Below are positions 52,187 to 61,000 of a DNA stretch of 64,000 nucleotides, piece by piece. The notes under the pieces are model-generated. The model searched no databases, was not told the origin of the DNA, and saw nothing but the letters and a program-made list of their open reading frames with translations. Positions within the stretch are counted from its first letter, which is position 1. The number at the start of each line of letters is the position of its first letter. The position numbers and the translations under genes were made by a program. Location: NCBI GenBank assembly GCA_021774735.1, contig JAJFIS010000033.1, forward strand, positions 1 through 64,000, written 5' to 3'. Source of the DNA: Alphaproteobacteria bacterium (GTDB lineage Bacteria; Pseudomonadota; Alphaproteobacteria; Sphingomonadales; Kordiimonadaceae).

Positions 52187-53315
52187 ATGCGTGCGGAAGC
52201 CGTAGCATCTGTTGATAAACTCAAGCAGTCACTAGCACTGCTGAGGAGGCATCTTTGACTGGGATCAGGCAATCTTACGGCTTGAAGAGCTAAACGCACT
52301 CTCTGAAGATCCTGACCTATGGAACGATCCGGCAAATGCGCAAAAACTGATGCGGGAGCGTACCAAGTTGGACGATTCTATTAGCGCAGTTCAAGAAATT
52401 GAAACGGACCTAGCTGATACGGTCGAGCTGATCGAAATGGCCGACGAAGAAGGTGACACAGAGCTATCCGCCGAGGGTGAAGCCAATTTGGTTACCCTAA
52501 GTGAAAGTGCCCGTACGGCTGAGCTTGCAGCGTTGTTATCTGGCGAGGCTGACGGCAATGATACTTACCTTGAAATTCATGCGGGCGCTGGTGGCACAGA
52601 AAGCTGTGACTGGGCCAGCATGCTTTTTCGTATGTATCAGCGCTGGGCAGAAAAGCGTGGTTTTAAGGTGGAAACGGTTGAATATCAGGCTGGCGACGAA
52701 GCCGGTGTTAAATCGGCTACTATCCATATTAAGGGCGAAGATGCATATGGTTGGTTAAAAACTGAATCTGGGGTGCACCGCTTGGTGCGTATTTCACCTT
52801 TCGATTCTAACGCCCGCCGACACACCAGCTTTGTCTCGGTTTGGGTTTATCCGGTCGTGGACGATTCGATTGAAATTGACATCAACGAATCTGATTTGAA
52901 AATTGATACCTACCGAGCCTCTGGCGCAGGTGGCCAGCATGTTAACACCACTGACAGTGCTGTGCGCATCACCCATATGCCGTCCAAAGTGGTGGTGCAG
53001 TGCCAAAAAGAGCGTTCCCAGCATAAAAATCGCGCAACCGCTATGAAGATGCTGAAGGCGCGCCTCTATGAGGAAGAATTACGCCGCCGGGAGGACGCAG
53101 CTAATGTTGAAGCGGCATCCAAGACGGAAATTGGTTGGGGCCACCAGATCCGTTCTTATGTTTTGCAGCCCTACCAAATGGTAAAGGATTTACGCTCGGG
53201 CCAAGAAAGTAGCCAGCCACAGGCCGTGTTAGACGGCGACCTTGACCCCTTCTTGGCTGCGGCCCTAGCGGCGCGCATCAACGGCGGCGCTGATAATGTC
53301 GGGGATTTGGAATAA
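52187..53315 (+). CDS. prfB: Peptide chain release factor 2, with programmed +1 frameshift
   Basis: Terminates translation at UGA and UAA. The gene is read as 52187-52255 joined to 52257-53315, giving about 375 residues. The first 23 codons end at CTT TGA (52253-52258); the ribosome skips T 52256 and continues GAC TGG GAT. The Shine-Dalgarno-like AGGAGG three bases before CTT is the classical stimulator. Diagnostic motifs are the UGA-recognition tripeptide SPF (in [12 protein letters not shown]) and the GGQ in [16 protein letters not shown]. The ATG at 52187 has AAGGAT upstream. It follows mrcA by 46 bases. Confidence 0.95.
52244..52259 (+). promoter_or_regulatory. prfB frameshift signal
   Basis: AGGAGG-CAT-CTT-TGA-C: internal Shine-Dalgarno, three-base spacer, slippery CTT, in-frame UGA stop, and a following C that weakens termination. 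This is the autoregulatory recoding site known from E. coli prfB. Confidence 0.95.
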
Positions 53316-53322
53316 CTCTATT

Positions 53323-54015
53323 TTAGCTATTAATGAGGGGGCGTGTGCCCACCCCTGTGCGGCAAGACAAACGTATTTCTTCATTTTGCTCAAGTTCCTT
53401 TATCATGCATCGTGCCATAGCTCTTAAATCTGACATGAAACCATCAAGTTCCCTAAGCCGATCCATATTGGCTTTATATTTTAGCCGTAAAGCGCTTTTC
53501 TCTTGGTCATAAAAAATTAGATTGTTTTCTTTTGAAAGCGGCAATATTTCGTTTTCTAAGAAAATAGAATAGCGTACAAAATGTTCGCCAAAAGTTGACA
53601 GTTCATTATAAAAATACCCCAAGGTAAACAGGGTTTCCGCTTTCAAAATGTCTCCGAGTTCGGCTTGTTTTATCACCTCCCAAACGGCCATTGGGGGCCT
53701 TACGGAGCCATTGATGCGAAAATAATATGGGGACGGCATTTCACCTCGGGCTCTAGTCTTTTCCCATTCATCTAAACCCTTGGAAATATGCTCGGAAAAT
53801 AACTCTGTCACTTCAATAAAGTCTATAAGATCCTTATTGATCGCAAGAATGACCTGCTTCATTTTGATTTTACGCTCAATTTCTTCTTTATGTTGCTCGT
53901 TCCAATCCGTGACTTGCATACCTAGAAAGATACCAGTGATCACTACAATCACATCAAGGGTGACGGCAAACCAGTTTTGGTCGCGGACATGCTTCATGAA
54001 TTTACGCAGGATCAT
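53323..54015 (-). CDS. DUF6090-like membrane protein
   Basis: A 230-residue protein. The N-terminus reads MILRKFMKHVRDQNWFAVTLDVIVVITGIFLGMQVTDWNE when taken as a whole in two parts: an amphipathic lead, then one membrane helix (about 17-35). A long helical, charged region likely to be a coiled coil follows (about 38-230). This N-terminal pattern (RDQNWFAV..D...V..G...G.Q...WN) recurs in an uncharacterised group of proteins of marine proteobacteria that I associate with DUF6090. It has a convergent arrangement with prfB (7-base gap). Function is unknown. Confidence 0.55.
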   Translation of the reverse strand: MILRKFMKHVRDQNWFAVTLDVIVVITGIFLGMQVTDWNEQHKEEIERKIKMKQVILAINKDLIDFIEVTELFSEHISKGLDEWEKTRARGEMPSPYYFRINGSVRPPMAVWEVIKQAELGDILKAETLFTLGYFYNELSTFGEHFVRYSIFLENEILPLSKENNLIFYDQEKSALRLKYKANMDRLRELDGFMSDLRAMARCMIKELEQNEEIRLSCRTGVGTRPLINS

Positions 54016-54066
54016 GGGTATTTCCTTTCTCTGTACATTGAGAGGATTTAAGCTGACACTCTCTGG

Positions 54067-54657
54067 TTAGCTATTCACTAACAATGCTTCAGCAAATCGT
54101 TCCTGCAATTTTGGATATTTAGCGATAAATATCAGCGTATGTTCGTGCGTGCTGGGCAGTTTATTATGGCGTTTTACCAGAATATCTAACGCTGCTTCAC
54201 TGATGAAGACAGAATCTGTTTTGCGGGCTAAAAACATTAATTTCCGTGAAATAGTAGGTGACGTTTCAGTCATGTTTCCTATAAATTTAAGAAGGTTAAA
54301 AACACCACATTGGGTTTTGAAATATTTGTCCAATGTTACCGCTACTTGCCAGCCGGTATCAAAAAATCCTGCAGGATAATAGTGGCTGCTGATGCGTTCA
54401 TTTTCTAACCATATTGGGAAATTCGTAGGGGTAATACCCCGGGGCATGAGTTGCAGTTCATTTTTTGGCTTGTCATAGGCGCATTTTTTAGTGGATGACC
54501 GCCAAGTAAAGTCAAGCAATATGGTTAGCCCTTTTGCCTCAGGCTTTGAACTTTGGTCTGTGGCTATTGCTGCCATGTTCCCACATAACATTGCTGCCAG
54601 TAATGGAAGGCATAATCTATTGTTTTTTGATATTTTTCTATGCAAAATAAATCCCAA
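54067..54657 (-). CDS. Hypothetical secreted protein
   Basis: A 196-residue protein with a basic N-terminus and a hydrophobic stretch (LCLPLLAAMLCGNMAAIATD) that looks like a signal peptide cleaved near residue 33. The mature part has two cysteines (in KKCAYDK and TQCGVFN) that could form a disulfide, and no recognisable domain. The C-terminus is helical (FISEAALDILVKRHNKL, TLIFIAKYPKLQERFAEALL). It lies 51 bases upstream of the DUF6090-like gene in the same direction, so they may be co-transcribed. Confidence 0.5.
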   Translation of the reverse strand: MGFILHRKISKNNRLCLPLLAAMLCGNMAAIATDQSSKPEAKGLTILLDFTWRSSTKKCAYDKPKNELQLMPRGITPTNFPIWLENERISSHYYPAGFFDTGWQVAVTLDKYFKTQCGVFNLLKFIGNMTETSPTISRKLMFLARKTDSVFISEAALDILVKRHNKLPSTHEHTLIFIAKYPKLQERFAEALLVNS

Positions 54658-54723
54658 ATGTCCCTATGGTTATAGGCTACTGTAATCAATCAATGATATC
54701 AAGTTGCACAGCTATAAGAATAA

Positions 54724-54749
54724 AAAAGCCCGACATCAGCCGGGCTTTT
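54724..54749 (-). terminator. Intrinsic terminator after bactofilin
   Basis: 9-bp stem AAAAGCCCG/CGGGCTTTT with an 8-base loop, 24 bases after the bactofilin stop codon. On the minus strand it runs into TTTTTTATTC. Confidence 0.85.
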
Positions 54750-54772
54750 CAGAATATCACTTTGGAAGATTT

Positions 54773-55285
54773 TTAACGGTTGTTATTGGCAAGTGCTGCT
54801 TTTTCAATAACCGTAGCTGTCTTTGGTGCTGATTGCACCGGTGTTGCAGACGGTGCAGCTGCTGGATTCTTTTGTACAGGGTTATTGGTGTGGGTAAAAC
54901 GACCCGTTAGCTTAGCGCCAGCTTCAACCGACATGCTTTCATGGACAATATCACCCTCAATAATAGCTGAATTTTCAAGCCGTACAGAACGGGCGCGAAC
55001 TTCACCCTTCACTTTGCCGCGAATAATAACCTTGTCGGCTTCGATGGAACCTGTGACAACACCACTTTCACCCATGGTCATGCTGCCGCATTTCAAATCA
55101 CCCTCAACCGAACCGTCAAGCTGAAGTTCCCCAGATGTAGTGATATTACCGGTAATTTTAACATCAGAACCGATGATGGATGGTGTTGTATTCATTTGCT
55201 GTGTCGCTTTCATACTGCCTGTTTTTTTAACTGTCTGCTTTATCGTCCGCTTGACGACTGGCTCTTCCTTGGATTTCGAGAACAT
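54773..55285 (-). CDS. Bactofilin
   Basis: A 170-residue polymer-forming cytoskeletal protein. A short basic N-terminal tail (MFSKSKEEPVVKRTIKQ) precedes a right-handed beta-helix core (about 35-135) with the regular G-x-hydrophobic repeat, for example SIIGSDVKITGNITTSGELQ and GSVEGDLKCGSMTMGESGVVTGS. A Pro/Ala-rich tail ends the protein. The MFSK start fits the family, although it makes the gene overlap the upstream M23 peptidase gene by 59 bases; ATG 55213 would avoid the overlap but drop the tail. Bactofilins often localise cell-wall hydrolases or synthases, consistent with this neighbour. Confidence 0.9.
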   Translation of the reverse strand: MFSKSKEEPVVKRTIKQTVKKTGSMKATQQMNTTPSIIGSDVKITGNITTSGELQLDGSVEGDLKCGSMTMGESGVVTGSIEADKVIIRGKVKGEVRARSVRLENSAIIEGDIVHESMSVEAGAKLTGRFTHTNNPVQKNPAAAPSATPVQSAPKTATVIEKAALANNNR

Positions 55286-56495
55286 CATTTCCTGCTTTCA
55301 AATAGGGGAGAGGGTCAACCACTTTCCCGTCAAACCACACCTCAAAGTGCAGATGTGAACTTGTTGCTCGGCCAGTTTTGCCCATTTCGCCTATAGCTTG
55401 GCCAGATACAACAAAATCGCCCTTTTTAACTTTTAACTTTCGCATATGGCCGTAGCGGCTTTTAAAGCCATTGCCGTGGTCAATTTCGATCATATTACCA
55501 TATGGCCCCCACAAACCTGACTTTACAATTTCGCCGCCCGCAGAAGCCTGAATGGCAGTGCCCGGCCAACCGGCAAGGTCCAGCGCCTTATGCTGGGCCC
55601 ATTTTTTGGTCATTGGATCACGCCTCCGACCAAATCGGCTGGAAACATAATAGCTCGCAGCCGGTTCACCCGATGGAATACTATCCAAAAGTATTGTGGC
55701 AAGATGAAGGCGTTGGCTCTTATCTATTAGGCCAGAAAGATTATCCAATCGTTCATTTTCATAGAGCGGCATCATAGAAATATCTGGAACAAAAGGACCA
55801 CCTGTACCTTTCGGTGTGGTTGTCTGGGTGCTTTTGTCAATAAGCAAACTGGTTGAAAGCTTGGCTGCCGACAAAATCTTATCAATATGGTTTATTTGAT
55901 CATTCACTTCAGCAAGCAAATGACTAGAGACTTTATTCTGCCGCCATCCTAGCCGACCGATGGCTACCAGATAGCCATCCCGGCGCTCCGAAGGGCTAAG
56001 CGCCACTGCATAGGCCGCGTTGCTATTTATAACGCGGTCCAAGAAACTGGTTTCAACTGATTTTTTGGGATTAGGCTTTATTTCAGTTTCATCACTGTTT
56101 AAATCTAATGCCGCAGGTATAAGCGAAGTCTTAGGCACCTCTATACCGCTCAAGTCTTCCAAAATCCGCTGTCGGGCTTCTAAAATTTCGGTCCGTCTGA
56201 TGACATCATTCTCAAGGGCATTTAATTCGCTATTCAAGCTATTATATTCGGCTCTGAGAGCTGCAATTTGGTTTATTTTATTTTCGAGCACAGCATCTTT
56301 GGTCAGAAAGTTGAAGCTTGTAATGACCGTCCATATTGCCAAGGTTAGAAGGCCAGTTGTTGCCGCCATTTGAACCTTACCTCCAAGTGTGACAAATCGC
56401 ACCCGGCCTTCGCTGCGCAGGAATATCTGGCGCTCAGGAAAATGCGTTTCCTGAAAAGCTTGAAAGCGATTAAATATGGAAGGTTTCTTAGCCAA
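55227..56495 (-). CDS. M23-family (LytM) peptidoglycan metallopeptidase
   Basis: A 422-residue membrane-anchored protein: cytoplasmic basic N-terminus, one membrane helix (about 38-62), a coiled coil (about 70-115, ENKINQIAALRAEYNSLNSE), and a linker. A C-terminal LytM domain (about 285-395) has the zinc ligands HKALDLAG (H-x3-D) and HLHFEVW (HxH), and also SRFGRRRDPMTKKW and YGNMIEIDHGNG. The catalytic site looks complete, so it should cleave peptide crosslinks. It overlaps the bactofilin gene, the standard partner gene in many alphaproteobacteria. Confidence 0.92.
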   Translation of the reverse strand: MAKKPSIFNRFQAFQETHFPERQIFLRSEGRVRFVTLGGKVQMAATTGLLTLAIWTVITSFNFLTKDAVLENKINQIAALRAEYNSLNSELNALENDVIRRTEILEARQRILEDLSGIEVPKTSLIPAALDLNSDETEIKPNPKKSVETSFLDRVINSNAAYAVALSPSERRDGYLVAIGRLGWRQNKVSSHLLAEVNDQINHIDKILSAAKLSTSLLIDKSTQTTTPKGTGGPFVPDISMMPLYENERLDNLSGLIDKSQRLHLATILLDSIPSGEPAASYYVSSRFGRRRDPMTKKWAQHKALDLAGWPGTAIQASAGGEIVKSGLWGPYGNMIEIDHGNGFKSRYGHMRKLKVKKGDFVVSGQAIGEMGKTGRATSSHLHFEVWFDGKVVDPLPYLKAGNDVLEIQGRASRQADDKADS

Positions 56496-56649
56496 ATTAA
56501 CTCTACGTTTATATCTCGTTACACTATGGGTTTATATCCCGTTACACTATGGTGCAGCCCAACATTTAAGCCTGACACACCCCCTCAGATTTGCCCGCAT
56601 TCGACAAATTTTTGACGCAAAGGTCAAGTGTAAACTCATTTTAAGCAGT

Positions 56650-57456
56650 TTAGCCCGCAAGAGGCTCATAAAATGCGGAGAAAAGTCCAGCCTTTTCACG
56701 GGCTTGCACATTAAATGGTCTTTTGAGCTTTCCTGCAAAATATTCATTTACTAGGCTCTGAAACCAGCTTTCTGGATTTTCACCCTCTATTTTTGACAAA
56801 TATGTAAACCATCGCTGTCCCGCAGCAACGTGTGATATCTCATCATTATAGATGGTTTTAAGCACCTCAGCTGAGGCATTATCTTGAACGCGCTCAAAGC
56901 GCTCTATCATTGACGGAGTAACGTCTAAACCTCGGGCTTCTAACACCATTGGCACCACGGCCAAACGCGCTGCAAGCATATGTGCTGTTGCCTCGGCTGA
57001 TTGCCAAAGTCCATCATGGGCGGCCATGTCGCCATAGTGAAAACCAAGCTCGTGTAAGCGGTCTTCTATTAGGTTAAAATGCCGTCCTTCATCGCCGCCA
57101 ACTTGAATCCAATCATCGGTAAAGGCACGGGGCATGCCGCCTCCAAAACGTGCGACAATATCAAAGGCAAGGTCGATGGCATTTAATTCGATATGAGCAA
57201 CGGCATGCAGTAAGGCCGCACGGTTGCCATTGGAGCCAGCTTTACGCCGCTTTGGTGTTTGGCCGGGGTTAAGCAATATTGGCTTTTTTGGTCGGGCGGG
57301 GCGCATGGGTGGCGATGTATTAAAGACATAATCATACTGGCCTGCTTGCCAATTCGCTGTGACTTGTTGCGCAATATCAGCTTTTTCTCGCGCTTCTGCC
57401 GTGTTTAAAACAGCAAGGCATGCATCAGCAATTGTTATGATGGCAGGGGTGGTCAC
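56650..57456 (-). CDS. DUF455 ferritin-like protein
   Basis: A 268-residue protein of the DUF455 family, a ferritin-like four-helix fold related to the MiaE hydroxylase. Candidate diiron ligands are in LLHAVAHIELNAIDLAFD (Glu, His), DEGRHFNLIEDRL (E-x2-H) and IYNDEISHVAAGQRWF (E-x2-H). The pattern of E and ExxH motifs is complete, so it probably binds two metals. Substrate is unknown. It lies four bases after the bcp gene in the same direction. Confidence 0.85.
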   Translation of the reverse strand: MTTPAIITIADACLAVLNTAEAREKADIAQQVTANWQAGQYDYVFNTSPPMRPARPKKPILLNPGQTPKRRKAGSNGNRAALLHAVAHIELNAIDLAFDIVARFGGGMPRAFTDDWIQVGGDEGRHFNLIEDRLHELGFHYGDMAAHDGLWQSAEATAHMLAARLAVVPMVLEARGLDVTPSMIERFERVQDNASAEVLKTIYNDEISHVAAGQRWFTYLSKIEGENPESWFQSLVNEYFAGKLKRPFNVQAREKAGLFSAFYEPLAG

Positions 57457-57460
57457 GGCA

Positions 57461-57925
57461 TTACAGCGCTTGCGCTGCGGCTAGCACATCATTTGCATGG
57501 CCTTTCACTTTCACCTTTCGCCAAATATTTCTTATCAAACCGTCTGGCCCGATAAGAAAAGTTGCGCGCTCAATACCCATATATTCGCGGCCATAAAGTT
57601 TTTTCAAAACCCAAACGCCGTAAGCATCAATGACGGCACCTTCTTCGTCTGAGGCTAAACGGTGGGTTAAATCATGCTTTGCAATGAATTTATCATGGCG
57701 TTTTACACTATCTTTTGACATGCCGATGACATTGCAATTCGCGGTCTTAAATGCGCCCAGCATGCTTGAAAAATCGATCGATTCGGTGGTGCAGCCGGGG
57801 GTCATGTCTTTAGGGTAAAAATAGATCACAAGATTTTCCCCTGCGTAATCTTTGAGCGAAATAAGACTATTTCCATCGCCGGGCAGAGAGAATTGAGGGG
57901 CTTGATCGCCAATTGCTAGTGTCAT
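57461..57925 (-). CDS. bcp: Thioredoxin-dependent peroxiredoxin, Bcp/PrxQ family
   Basis: Reduces hydrogen peroxide and organic hydroperoxides in the cytoplasm. The 154-residue protein has VIYFYPKDMTPGCTTES with the peroxidatic Cys in TPGCT. The resolving Cys usual five residues later (CTTEAC) is replaced by Asp (CTTESID); another Cys (ANCNVIGMS) may serve, or the enzyme may be of the 1-Cys type. The conserved Arg in ERATFLIGPDG is present. It sits between glnE and the DUF455 gene, in the same direction. Confidence 0.93.
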   Translation of the reverse strand: MTLAIGDQAPQFSLPGDGNSLISLKDYAGENLVIYFYPKDMTPGCTTESIDFSSMLGAFKTANCNVIGMSKDSVKRHDKFIAKHDLTHRLASDEEGAVIDAYGVWVLKKLYGREYMGIERATFLIGPDGLIRNIWRKVKVKGHANDVLAAAQAL

Positions 57926-57969
57926 AATACTTTCCTAATTGGTGCTGAGTTATGTGGGTATTATAACCC

Positions 57970-60867
57970 TCAGCTAACGATAATTTTGTTGAATAGTTGA
58001 TACACTTCAGCTTGGCTTTTCTCAAGGGCTTGAGTGAGGGCACTGAAGTTTTTTTGACCAGTAGCTTTTAATAATGCATCAGCTAACCCGGGCTGAAAGC
58101 TTGCCTTTTTGATTTCGTTGTCCCCAAGACAGAGCCGAAGGAGGGATTGTATAGTTTGTTGAAGATGGTGGGCATCCGTTAAGCAGCTTGCTGCACTTTC
58201 ACTGAGTACAGCAGCTGTTTGTAATCGTTTAATTGCGAGGTCAAGGTTAGCAGTGAATAGCCTAGCATTTTCCGCCCCTTCCCGCAGCAGTAAAAATTGA
58301 ACAATAAACTCCATGTCAATGAGGCCACCACGAACATGCTTAATCGACCATGGGGTTTTTGGGTTAAACTCTTTAGCGAGTAACTGTCGCATTTTAAGGA
58401 CCGCTTTTGATAAATCACTACGGTCACGTTTTCCCCCCAGTGTTGTCCTGATAACATCATGCAGTTTGCTGGCCATGTTAGGCGACGCAACAACCACGCG
58501 CGCGCGGGTTAGAGCCATATGTTCCCATGTCCATGCTGCATCTCGGTAATAATTGGCAAAAGTTTCAAGCGTGACAACAAGGGGGCCTTGATTGCCGCTG
58601 GGCCTGAGCCGAGTGTCTACTTCAAACAAGCGCCCTTCGGACGTTAGGGCTGTTATTGCCGTGATAATATTTTGGCCAAGACGCGAATAATAATGGCTGG
58701 GGCTTAGCGCTTTTTCGCCGTCTGATTTGCTCTGCATATCATCAACATGATAGAGAAAAACAACATCCAAGTCTGATGTATATGTTAGCTCAAAACCACC
58801 ATATTTGCCCATGGCTAAAATTGCCAGCTCGCCGCCTTTAAGCTTGCCGTGGCTCAATTGAAAATTAGCTTCAACTTCAACTAACATACGTTTCACAACC
58901 ACATCAGCAATGCGGGTTATAGCTTGACCAGCTTCAAAGGTCTCGGCAATTGATTCAAGGGTTTGTACGCCGACCTGAAAGCGTTTTTCAGCTACCCACC
59001 TGCGGCTGAAATCTAATATATCTTGGTAATCTATAGCCGGTTTTAGGGCTTCGTTTAAATCTTCATTTAATGCGGCAATATCTGGCAGTGGGTCATAAAA
59101 ATGGGGCTCTAACACGGCTTCCCACAGGGTCGCCCGTTTGGCCAGTTGATCCGCAAGCCCCGGTGCAACGCCCATTATTCGACCAACAAGGCCAAATAGG
59201 GCAGGGTTGGATTGCAGCAGAGAGAATAATTGAACACCGGCCGGTAATTTGACGATAAAAGCATCAAAGCGCCGCAGCGCTGCGTCGGGTTCACCACTAT
59301 CATGAAAGGCTGTTAACAAACCCTCTAAACACTGGGAAAGCAACTGCCTAGCGCGGGTTGTTTTTAACGCTTTATAGCGACCACGGCTCCAACCTTCGAT
59401 AATAGTAATGGCGGCTTTTTTGTCGGCGAAATCACAGGTCTCAATCAGCGATGTAAGGGAGGCAAGGCTTAAAATACTGTCGTCCGGTGCTCCGGGCAAA
59501 AGGGTGTCATAGTAATCCTTTGCGCGTCCTGTGTGATAGATCAAGGCTGCTTTCAGCGTATCAGGACTTGTAAATCCCATGAATGCGGTCAGACGAGCAA
59601 TATGGTCTGGGCTCTCTGGTATCGTATGCGTTTGCTCATCTTGGATCATTTGCAAGCGATGTTCCAAAGTGCGGAGAAAAACATATGCCTCTTTCAGATG
59701 GTCGCAAACCTTAGCGTCTAAACGTTCGATTTTCACCAAAGTATCAAGGGTATCTGTGGTGCGCCTGCCACGCAGGGCATAGTTTTTACCCCCTAAAATT
59801 AATTGATTAATTTGGGCAAAAAATTCAATTTCTCGAATACCACCAGGGCCAAGCTTTACATCGTAACCTTCAAAGCCAAGTGTTTGCTGATCATAGTGCC
59901 TACCAATTTGGTTTTTAATAGATTGGATGTCTCGCAGGGCTTCAAAATCTAGATGGCGGCGCCATATCCAGCCTGACAAACTTTGTAAATAATTTTCACC
60001 CGCAGTAATATCACCAGCAACAGGACGGGCTTTTATCATTGCTGAGCGTTCCCAATTTAACGCTACAGAATGGTAATAATTTTCTGCGGCATCCATGGTG
60101 ATGGCAATGGCTGTGGCTCCGGGATCAGGGCGAAGACGCAGGTCGGTACGAAAGACATAGCCGTCCAGAGTGCGCTTATCCATAATTTGCACCAAGTCTT
60201 GGGTCATGCGGACCATACAGTCCGCGAGTGAACGTCTACCGCAATATGTAACTTTGTCAGGGTCATAGAGAATAATTAAATCAATATCAGATGAGTAATT
60301 TAGCTCAAACCCTCCTTGCTTTCCAAGGGCCAGAACCACATAACCGCAATCGATGGCCATTTTTGGATTTACAGGGGCATCCTGCATGCCTGCCCATTTA
60401 AGCTCGCCTTGGATGAAGCGGTTATGCAGCAAATGCGCCACGGCCAAGGTTAAGCTAAGATCAGCAAAGCGGGTAAGGGCGCTGGTTACTTGGTCCAGAT
60501 CCCACCATTTGGCGACATCGCAGATTGCGGTTAACATCGCCAATCTGCTTTTGGCAGAGCGCAGGATAGCCATCAACTCAGCCATCGTCTCCCCACTGGG
60601 GCGAGAATTGCGTAAAGGCGCTAAAATAGCTTCCAGCATCTCCGTTGTGTTGCCGGTCAAAATTTCGGTCGCATAGCGCGGTTCACGTTCGATAGATTTA
60701 GCGAGATAGGGGCTGTTGCCTGTTATTGCATCCGCGATATGCTTATTTTTTTGAAGGTGCGGCAGACTTTCTGGGTTGCAATGGCCTTCTGATGTCAAAA
60801 TTGCCCAAATTTCGTCAGCTTTGTGTGTATCATAGGGCTCTGGGCCATTTTGAATCGCGTTGTTCAT
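57970..60867 (-). CDS. glnE: Bifunctional glutamine synthetase adenylyltransferase/adenylyl-removing enzyme
   Basis: Adds AMP to or removes it from glutamine synthetase in response to PII and glutamine. The 965-residue protein has two nucleotidyltransferase domains. The N-terminal one has GGFELNYSSDIDLIILYDPD (about 215) for deadenylylation, the C-terminal one YGGFELTYTSDLDVVFLYH (about 700) for adenylylation. Each is followed by a helical GlnD_UR_UTase region, and both contain the G-S-x-x-D-x-D metal site. Full length compared with about 950 residues in relatives. bcp follows after 44 bases. Confidence 0.96.
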   Translation of the reverse strand: MNNAIQNGPEPYDTHKADEIWAILTSEGHCNPESLPHLQKNKHIADAITGNSPYLAKSIEREPRYATEILTGNTTEMLEAILAPLRNSRPSGETMAELMAILRSAKSRLAMLTAICDVAKWWDLDQVTSALTRFADLSLTLAVAHLLHNRFIQGELKWAGMQDAPVNPKMAIDCGYVVLALGKQGGFELNYSSDIDLIILYDPDKVTYCGRRSLADCMVRMTQDLVQIMDKRTLDGYVFRTDLRLRPDPGATAIAITMDAAENYYHSVALNWERSAMIKARPVAGDITAGENYLQSLSGWIWRRHLDFEALRDIQSIKNQIGRHYDQQTLGFEGYDVKLGPGGIREIEFFAQINQLILGGKNYALRGRRTTDTLDTLVKIERLDAKVCDHLKEAYVFLRTLEHRLQMIQDEQTHTIPESPDHIARLTAFMGFTSPDTLKAALIYHTGRAKDYYDTLLPGAPDDSILSLASLTSLIETCDFADKKAAITIIEGWSRGRYKALKTTRARQLLSQCLEGLLTAFHDSGEPDAALRRFDAFIVKLPAGVQLFSLLQSNPALFGLVGRIMGVAPGLADQLAKRATLWEAVLEPHFYDPLPDIAALNEDLNEALKPAIDYQDILDFSRRWVAEKRFQVGVQTLESIAETFEAGQAITRIADVVVKRMLVEVEANFQLSHGKLKGGELAILAMGKYGGFELTYTSDLDVVFLYHVDDMQSKSDGEKALSPSHYYSRLGQNIITAITALTSEGRLFEVDTRLRPSGNQGPLVVTLETFANYYRDAAWTWEHMALTRARVVVASPNMASKLHDVIRTTLGGKRDRSDLSKAVLKMRQLLAKEFNPKTPWSIKHVRGGLIDMEFIVQFLLLREGAENARLFTANLDLAIKRLQTAAVLSESAASCLTDAHHLQQTIQSLLRLCLGDNEIKKASFQPGLADALLKATGQKNFSALTQALEKSQAEVYQLFNKIIVS

Positions 60868-61000
60868 AATATTTCTACTGATATCAACCAGATTTAATTG
60901 CCAAAAAGGGATACAAATGCAAAGCCATGGGCTAGGAAGCTTATCGACAACTATGAGCGTAAAGCAATTATTATGTTGCTAATTAATCTGGATATTTAAT

